From: Brevibacillus sp. JNUCC-41
GTDB taxonomy: Bacteria; Bacillota; Bacilli; Bacillales; DSM-1321
Direction: 5' to 3'
NCBI RefSeq assembly: GCF_014844095.1
Contig: NZ_CP062163.1
Span: forward strand, 2,761,501 to 2,825,500
Length of the DNA: 64,000 bases
Shown piece after piece: positions 62,379 through 64,000 of the stretch; within the stretch, counting starts at the first letter, position 1, and each line of letters begins with the position of its first letter. Below the pieces are notes generated by a model. It was not told the DNA's origin and ran no database searches. It saw only the letters and a program-made list of their open reading frames with translations. Position numbers and translations under genes: made by a program.

Positions 62379-63488
62379 ATGAAAATAACAGAAGTGCGTT
62401 TACGTCATTTAAATATGGATTTGGTAGCTCCCTTTACAACAAGCTTTGGAACGTTTGTGGATAAGGAGTTCATTCTTGTGGAAGTGAAAAATGGAGAGGG
62501 GCTTTCAGGTTGGGCTGAATCTGTGGCGTTTTCAGCACCTTGGTATAACGAAGAAACCATAAAAACCAATTGGACCATGCTGGAGGATTTCCTGATACCG
62601 CTTGTATTGGATAAAGAAATAGAGCATCCCCGTGATGTATCGGATATGTTCTCGCATATCCGTAAGAATAATATGGCAAAATCGGCAATCGAGGGAGCCA
62701 TCTGGGATTTATACGCAAAAGAAAATAATATCCCATTAAGCATGGCTTTAGGCGGGGAACTGGAAAAAATCGATGTTGGGATCAGTATCGGCATCCAAAA
62801 AACGATACCTGAATTACTGGCGAAGATAGAAGCTGGATTGAAGGATGGGTATAAAAGAATAAAAATGAAAATCCAACCAGGCTGGGATGTAGATGTAATC
62901 AGGGAAGTACGCAATCGATATCCCGATGTCCCGATCATGGCAGATGCAAACTCCGCATACCGCCTGAAAGACATCGAATTGCTGAAACAGCTTGATCAAT
63001 TTGATTTAATGATGATCGAGCAGCCTTTGTCATCAGATGATATTGTCGATCATGCCACATTACAAGCGGAAATCAAAACACCGGTTTGCTTGGATGAAAG
63101 CATACATTCCGTGGAAGATGCAAGAAAAGCCCTTGAATTGGGAAGCTGTAAAATCATTAATATTAAGATCGGCAGGGTTGGCGGTTTAACGGAAGCAATG
63201 AAAATACATGAATTATGTAAAGAAAGGAATGTACCGGTTTGGTGCGGAGGCATGTTGGAGTCTGGTGTGGGGCGTGCCCATAATATCGCATTGACAACAC
63301 TTGATAACTTCACGATGCCTGGTGATACGGCAGCATCCGCGAATTATTGGCATAAAGACATCATCCAACCGGAGGTTACAGTGGAAGATGGAGTCATAAC
63401 GGTTCCAAAGGCGGCAGGCATTGGCTATGAAGTCGATTACGCTGCGGTCGATGAATTCACTTCCTATAGTAAAAGATATACCAAATGA
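62379..63488 (+). CDS. menC: N-succinylamino acid racemase / o-succinylbenzoate synthase (enolase superfamily)
   Basis: A 369-aa MenC-type enolase-superfamily enzyme. The acid/base pair is Lys164 of the KxK motif (KMK, 162-164) and Lys263 (NIKIG); metal ligands are Asp189 (MADAN), Glu214 (MIEQP) and Asp239 (CLDES). These positions match the numbering I know for N-succinylamino acid racemases. No other men gene is near, and the operon partners are an acyltransferase and a desuccinylase, so the racemase role (D to L N-succinylamino acids) is more likely than menaquinone synthesis. Promiscuous OSBS activity is common in this group. The start ATG 62379 follows AAGAGGGGAATCGGG. Confidence 0.92.
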   Translation: MKITEVRLRHLNMDLVAPFTTSFGTFVDKEFILVEVKNGEGLSGWAESVAFSAPWYNEETIKTNWTMLEDFLIPLVLDKEIEHPRDVSDMFSHIRKNNMAKSAIEGAIWDLYAKENNIPLSMALGGELEKIDVGISIGIQKTIPELLAKIEAGLKDGYKRIKMKIQPGWDVDVIREVRNRYPDVPIMADANSAYRLKDIELLKQLDQFDLMMIEQPLSSDDIVDHATLQAEIKTPVCLDESIHSVEDARKALELGSCKIINIKIGRVGGLTEAMKIHELCKERNVPVWCGGMLESGVGRAHNIALTTLDNFTMPGDTAASANYWHKDIIQPEVTVEDGVITVPKAAGIGYEVDYAAVDEFTSYSKRYTK

Positions 63489-63515
63489 TAAATATATAAG
63501 AGTTGAAAATAAAAG

Positions 63516-63566
63516 AGCCTCCCAGCTTCATTTGCTTCGGCACGTTAACTTGAAGCTGGGAGGGGT
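63516..63566 (+). terminator. Terminator-like hairpin after the racemase operon
   Basis: A perfect 13-bp stem CCTCCCAGCTTCA (63518-63530) / TGAAGCTGGGAGG (63551-63563) with a 20-nt loop, followed by GGTTTG; a modest T run. Confidence 0.65.
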
Positions 63567-63653
63567 TTGAAAGAACCGGATAATGATGAAGGGAAAGATA
63601 TTTCCTTCACCTTAAATTGTCAGAATAGTCATATAATTGAGGTGGTATGTGAA

Positions 63654-64000
63654 ATGAAAAATAGTGTAAATCTTGCAGGGGCCTATATTGGAATCATCAT
63701 TGGAGCAGGTTTCGCTTCAGGACAAGAAGTATTACAGTTCTTCACGAGTTTTGGAATCTACAGTGTATTGGGAATTTTGGTGGCAACAGCTTTATTCGCG
63801 TTTTTAGGCATGCAAGTTACTCAATTGGGGAGCACGCTTCAAACACGCTCCCATAAAAGCATCATCGATCATATTTGTGGCCGCTATGTAGGCAGGGTGG
63901 TCGATATTATTATCACATTTTTCTTGTTTGGCGTTACGGTCATCATGATTGCCGGTTCCGGAACGATTTTTGAAGAACAATTCGGGATTCCAAGCATAGT
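63654..64000 (+). CDS. YkvI-like LeuT-fold transporter, N-terminal part (cut by window end)
   Basis: An ATG at 63654 with TTGAGGTGG 8 nt upstream opens a frame that runs out of the window (115 codons seen). NLAGAYIGIIIGAGFASGQE is the first-segment signature of YkvI-type membrane proteins, followed by two more hydrophobic segments (GILVATALFAFLGMQ, IIITFFLFGVTVIMIAGSG). These belong to the APC/LeuT-fold superfamily and are uncharacterised transporters. Its position after the racemase operon suggests a possible amino acid substrate, but a hairpin separates them. Confidence 0.85.
   Translation, partial: MKNSVNLAGAYIGIIIGAGFASGQEVLQFFTSFGIYSVLGILVATALFAFLGMQVTQLGSTLQTRSHKSIIDHICGRYVGRVVDIIITFFLFGVTVIMIAGSGTIFEEQFGIPSI

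Overview
The window looks like chromosome of a low-GC, spore-forming Bacillaceae bacterium, probably close to Peribacillus (Bacillus simplex group). The evidence is the PrkA-YhbH sporulation pair, the spore-type GlcU-Gdh pair, KimA behind a c-di-AMP riboswitch, and a run of orthologues of the B. subtilis yhb-yhc-yhd region (yhbH, yhcT, yhcU, yhcX, pgcA, yhdA, yhdB, yhdC). That run is interrupted by accessory genes. The genus is an inference from gene content; no rRNA, tRNA, CRISPR array or intact insertion sequence is present.

Layout. 1-5 kb: end of prkA, two small genes, yhbH, and a FadR-type regulator with a CynX-type transporter. 5-7.4 kb: a decayed zone with a repeat copy, a DHFR-like gene carrying an early stop, a P450 remnant, small ORFs and a truncated c-di-AMP riboswitch leader. 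7.4-11.6 kb: UDP-glucose pyrophosphorylase, then a DUF6044/GT2/GtrA envelope glycosylation module. 12-14.1 kb: intact riboswitch plus kimA. 14.9-21.2 kb: AraC regulator, aldehyde dehydrogenase, EamA transporter, copper amine oxidase and a His-tailed membrane protein, a probable aromatic-amine oxidation cluster. 21.3-31.5 kb: glcU-gdh, redox enzymes, BASS transporter, Rrf2 regulator and nitroreductase, signal peptidase I, cobT, and a sigma-54 activator divergent from a 2-keto acid decarboxylase. 32-42 kb: LysM-NlpC/P60 hydrolase, ycgRQ, 3-methyladenine glycosylase, a DHA2 efflux pump behind paired dyads, proC, glcD, ald. 42-47.4 kb: EcsC-like protein, PucR/AdeR-type regulator, and two near-identical Pit phosphate transporters around a DUF47 gene. 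47.7-58.2 kb: aldo/keto reductase, the yhcT-yhcU-yhcX-pgcA-yhdABC orthologues, and between them a dead bdbC beside a thioredoxin-like gene that has lost both active-site cysteines. 58.4-64 kb: a radical SAM/SPASM gene, then RpiR regulator, M20 hydrolase, GNAT and N-succinylamino acid racemase, matching the known D-to-L amino acid salvage pathway, and the start of a YkvI-like transporter.

How the genes fit together. PgcA and the UTP-glucose-1-phosphate uridylyltransferase make UDP-glucose, which can feed the lipid-linked glycosylation module. The amine oxidase yields aldehydes that the neighbouring dehydrogenase would oxidise. Gdh with GlcU, Ald, ProC and GlcD are general carbon and nitrogen metabolism.

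Most notable observations: coordinated loss of a disulfide-forming pair (bdbC pseudogene plus thioredoxin NSTS); a second, truncated copy of the kimA leader without its gene; a dispersed intergenic repeat present four times in two subfamilies; the D-amino acid salvage operon; and several unassigned operator-like dyads. Start codons were chosen by Shine-Dalgarno spacing and often lie downstream of the longest reading frame.
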